From NCBI GenBank assembly GCA_964389375.1, contig CAYMDP010000006.1, forward strand, positions 29,161-93,160: a stretch of 64,000 nucleotides of DNA. Direction: 5' to 3'. The stretch is from CAYMDP01 sp964389375. Its GTDB lineage: Bacteria > Bdellovibrionota > Bdellovibrionia > Bdellovibrionales > UBA1609. A program made the translations under genes and the position numbers. Of this stretch, positions 61,979-64,000 are shown piece by piece; within the stretch, counting starts at the first letter, position 1; each line of letters begins with the position of its first letter. The notes beneath the pieces are model-generated. The model did no database searches and was not told the origin of the DNA. It was given only the letters and a program-made list of their open reading frames with translations.

Positions 61979-63118
61979 TTGACTTTACCTTCTCTGAAAA
62001 TGCGAAAGACCGAAATTGCTGTCCCTATTATCCAGGGCGGCATGGGTATTGGCCTTTCCAGCTACACGCTTGCAGGCGCAGTCGCACGCGAAGGTGGCCT
62101 TGGCGTTTTATCCAGTGCGGCCCTTGATCGAATTCTGACTGCACGACATGGCAAAAAATTTAAAGCCCGAGAAGCTGCTGCTCAAGATGTTAGAGATGCT
62201 AAAAGTCTCGCCAATGGCGGCGCCATTGGGATGAATATCATGGTGGCCGTAATCAACCAATACGCCGACTCAGTTCTAGGATCGATGGATGGCGGAGTGG
62301 ATGCGATCATTAGTGGAGCTGGGCTTCCAATGGCCCTTCCTGAAATTGCCAAGACTCACGACAGAGTTGACGATGTGGCCCTAATCCCAATTGTTTCTTC
62401 GGGACGCGCCACTGAAATTATTTTTAAACGCTGGTCTAGATCCGGAAGAATGCCTGATGCTCTTGTGGTCGAAGGTCCTCTTGCTGGTGGACATATCGCT
62501 TGGAGAACGACCGAAGACGCGCTTGATCCAAAACACAAGCTTGAAGTCTTACTAGAAGAAGTGATTCAAGCCCGAGACAAGTGGAAGCTTGATATACCTG
62601 TCATTGCTGCCGGCGGAATCTATAGCCACGAAGATATCTTGAATGCGATTAAACTAGGTTGTGGCGGCGTTCAGATGGGGACGCGCTTCCTGGCCACCCA
62701 CGAAAGTGGAGCTGGAAAAGAATATAAAGATATGCTGGTCGAATGCACGGAAGATGATATTGAGCTTGCGGCAAAGCCAGGCTCCCCTTGCGGAATGCTT
62801 TTTAGGGTCCTTAAGAAATCTCCGTTTTACCAAGAAGCTCTACAAAGAGCCCGAGCCCCTAAGTGTGACAAGGGCTACCTATTAAATAAGGGCTACTGCC
62901 CCTCGAAATACGAAAACGAAAAGACCTTCTGCATCTGTAACGGGCTTCTTTCAGCGATTGATATGAATCCCGCAGAAAAGAATCTTTATACGGTTGGACA
63001 AAACGCCTACAAAATAAACAAAATCCTATCGGTCAAAGAGCTGATGAGCGAGCTTCGAGGGGAAACTCTCTCAGTTCCTGCCACTCCTCCTAAGCCAATC
63101 GGACTTGTCGGCTTCTAA
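61979..63118 (+). CDS. FMN-dependent nitronate monooxygenase / FabK-like oxidoreductase
   Basis: A 379-residue TIM-barrel flavoprotein starting at TTG with GGGGGA upstream. It opens VPIIQGGMGIGLSSYTLAGAV, and has GGAIGMNIMVAV, LVVEGPLAGGHIAW and the phosphate-binding VIAAGGIYSHEDILNAIKLGCGGVQMGTRF, the standard order for nitronate monooxygenases and enoyl-ACP reductase II. The C-terminal part holds four cysteines in KCDKGYL, GYCPSKY and FCICNGL, a cluster seen in some long family members and possibly a metal or redox site. Choosing between nitronate oxidation and enoyl-ACP reduction needs biochemical data. Confidence 0.85.
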   Translation: MTLPSLKMRKTEIAVPIIQGGMGIGLSSYTLAGAVAREGGLGVLSSAALDRILTARHGKKFKAREAAAQDVRDAKSLANGGAIGMNIMVAVINQYADSVLGSMDGGVDAIISGAGLPMALPEIAKTHDRVDDVALIPIVSSGRATEIIFKRWSRSGRMPDALVVEGPLAGGHIAWRTTEDALDPKHKLEVLLEEVIQARDKWKLDIPVIAAGGIYSHEDILNAIKLGCGGVQMGTRFLATHESGAGKEYKDMLVECTEDDIELAAKPGSPCGMLFRVLKKSPFYQEALQRARAPKCDKGYLLNKGYCPSKYENEKTFCICNGLLSAIDMNPAEKNLYTVGQNAYKINKILSVKELMSELRGETLSVPATPPKPIGLVGF

Positions 63119-63353
63119 AAATGATTCAGACGCAAATCCAATGGATTGGGGCGCAAGTCCTTAAGTTTTGACAAGCCTCTCGCAATTCAATACCCTTTTA
63201 AAGTTCGATGCTCTGGCGCTCATCTTAATGCGGTGACTTTTTAGTTTTGAGCTTAAAAAACTAGGCCCAAAAATAAAACGAATCCATCATTATTCTAAAT
63301 GAAAGCGAGATCATCATTTTCACAAGACTTTAATAAATTGGAGACGTCTAAAT

Positions 63354-63869
63354 ATGACAAATTTCAAAACTCTTTTTATGATCCTACTTTTTCTTTCAGC
63401 TTCTGGGGCCTCTGCCCAGGTCTACAGTGAATCGGTAAACTCTCGAAATCCTCACTCGATTCTAGGCAATATTACTTTTGCTCAGGGCGGACTCGGGCTC
63501 GGCGCCGACTACGAGTATGCCTACTCTCGCACTCACGGGATCGGGGGCTACGCACGGATGTATCAAAAAGATGACGACCGCGGAGCCAATGGGATCGTCG
63601 CAATCGGAGGTTTTATCCGACCTCACTTTAATAAGAAAAGCTGGGACCTTTATCTATCTCCAGGTCTGGCAATCATCAGCGTCGATGGCACTGGAACTCG
63701 AAAAGATGTCACCACATTGGGAGCAAGCCTCGCACTAGGCCTTTTATATCAAGTCAGCCCTACGATCGCCTTCGGTATAGAAAACATGAAGCACTATGTC
63801 TGGTTTGATGCCGACTATCGCGGTCTAGTCATGGACGAACTCTCTCTAAAACTTCGAGTCAGCTTCTAA
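63354..63869 (+). CDS. Small outer-membrane beta-barrel protein
   Basis: A 171-residue exported protein with signal peptide FMILLFLSASGASAQ and TTGGAGA upstream of the ATG. Strands such as GLGLGADYEYAYSRTHGIGGYARMYQ, DLYLSPGLAIISV and LSLKLRVSF show an eight-stranded OmpW/OmpA-like barrel pattern ending in phenylalanine. The family B element starts 100 bp after its stop. The 235 bp before it include a TTGACA at 63168-63173 but no supported gene. Confidence 0.7.
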   Translation: MTNFKTLFMILLFLSASGASAQVYSESVNSRNPHSILGNITFAQGGLGLGADYEYAYSRTHGIGGYARMYQKDDDRGANGIVAIGGFIRPHFNKKSWDLYLSPGLAIISVDGTGTRKDVTTLGASLALGLLYQVSPTIAFGIENMKHYVWFDADYRGLVMDELSLKLRVSF

Positions 63870-63887
63870 TTCGATCACGCAAACAAT

Positions 63888-63909
63888 GGGGCCTTTTAAC
63901 CAAGGCCTC
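63888..63909 (+). other. Hairpin after the barrel gene
   Basis: GGGGCCTT pairs with AAGGCCTC (one G-T pair) around a six-base loop, 18 bp after the stop codon. No T-tract follows, so it is a weak terminator candidate. Confidence 0.4.
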
Positions 63910-63969
63910 AGTTGGACAACACGAAACCTTCATAATTTTTTTGCAAATCCTTTCTATTTTTTAATAAGT

Positions 63970-64000
63970 GCTCCGCCTCAGCCGTCGAACATTCTCGGTC
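63970..64000. repeat. Long hairpin element, family B copy 2 (cut by window end)
   Basis: The last 31 bp match the reverse complement of 45940-45970 at 30 of 31 positions, that is, the end of the family B core. The sequence before it (TTTTTTAATAAGT) differs from the arm of copy 1. Like copy 1 it follows the 3' end of a gene in the same relative orientation. Confidence 0.8.

Noticed and set aside
1..64000. CRISPR array, insertion sequence, prophage or integrase
   Set aside because: No regularly spaced direct repeats, transposase, integrase or phage structural genes are visible on either strand.

Overview
The window most likely comes from a Gram-negative predatory or predator-related bacterium of the Bdellovibrionota (Bdellovibrio-like). 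This is an inference from gene content, since there is no rRNA here to test it. The pointers are an alternative complex III respiratory operon, a complete type II secretion operon, many small outer-membrane beta-barrels ending in aromatic residues, a peptidoglycan-type deacetylase, and frequent TTG/GTG starts.

Layout. 1-9.3 kb (minus strand): a formylglutamate amidohydrolase family protein, a TolC-type channel, the cytochrome c assembly pair ResB/CcsA, then actA-actB-actC of alternative complex III, with actC cut by the window edge. The haem-attachment genes sit directly before the multihaem cytochrome they would serve. 9.4-11.8 kb: a cobalamin adenosyltransferase, a GNAT-like protein and a FabD-like protein that lacks the catalytic serine. 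12.2-25.5 kb (plus): gspC-D-E-F-G-H-I-J-K-L-M-N, with a probable internal promoter before gspE. 25.7-28.6 kb: a small coiled-coil protein, ssb, a lipoprotein and an outer-membrane barrel. 28.6-37.9 kb (minus): relA/spoT, rpoZ, gmk, yicC, miaA, mutL, an SH3-barrel protein, a Dpm1-like glycosyltransferase and a zinc-ribbon membrane protein. 38-40 kb (plus): a barrel with a probable leaderless promoter, a lipase-like protein without its serine motif and a Yip1 protein. 40-51.3 kb (minus): the translation/RNA block rimI, rimP, nusA, infB, rbfA, truB, rpsO, pnp, M16 peptidase, dut. 51.5-64 kb: envelope and secreted proteins, tRNA-Leu(CAA), an M13-like metallopeptidase, a polysaccharide deacetylase and an FMN-dependent oxygenase-like protein.

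The most unusual content is noncoding. Two families of very long hairpin elements recur. Family A has three copies (about 4.0, 26.3 and 51.6 kb) and family B has one complete copy (45.9 kb) and one cut by the window end. Within a family the roughly 65-84 bp core is conserved and its stems show compensatory changes, while the 29-61 bp flanking arms differ between copies yet remain perfectly or nearly perfectly complementary to each other. In one copy the arm duplicates, in inverted orientation, the last codons and stop of ccsA. Four of the five copies follow the 3' end of a gene.

A second signal is a set of short patches (gspN 3' end, rimI 5' half, rbfA 5' half) in which synonymous sites are almost exclusively C/A on the plus strand, whichever strand is coding. 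This suggests a local, strand-specific mutational bias. A 29-bp exact repeat also lies 4-5 bp after the stop codons of two unrelated minus-strand genes.
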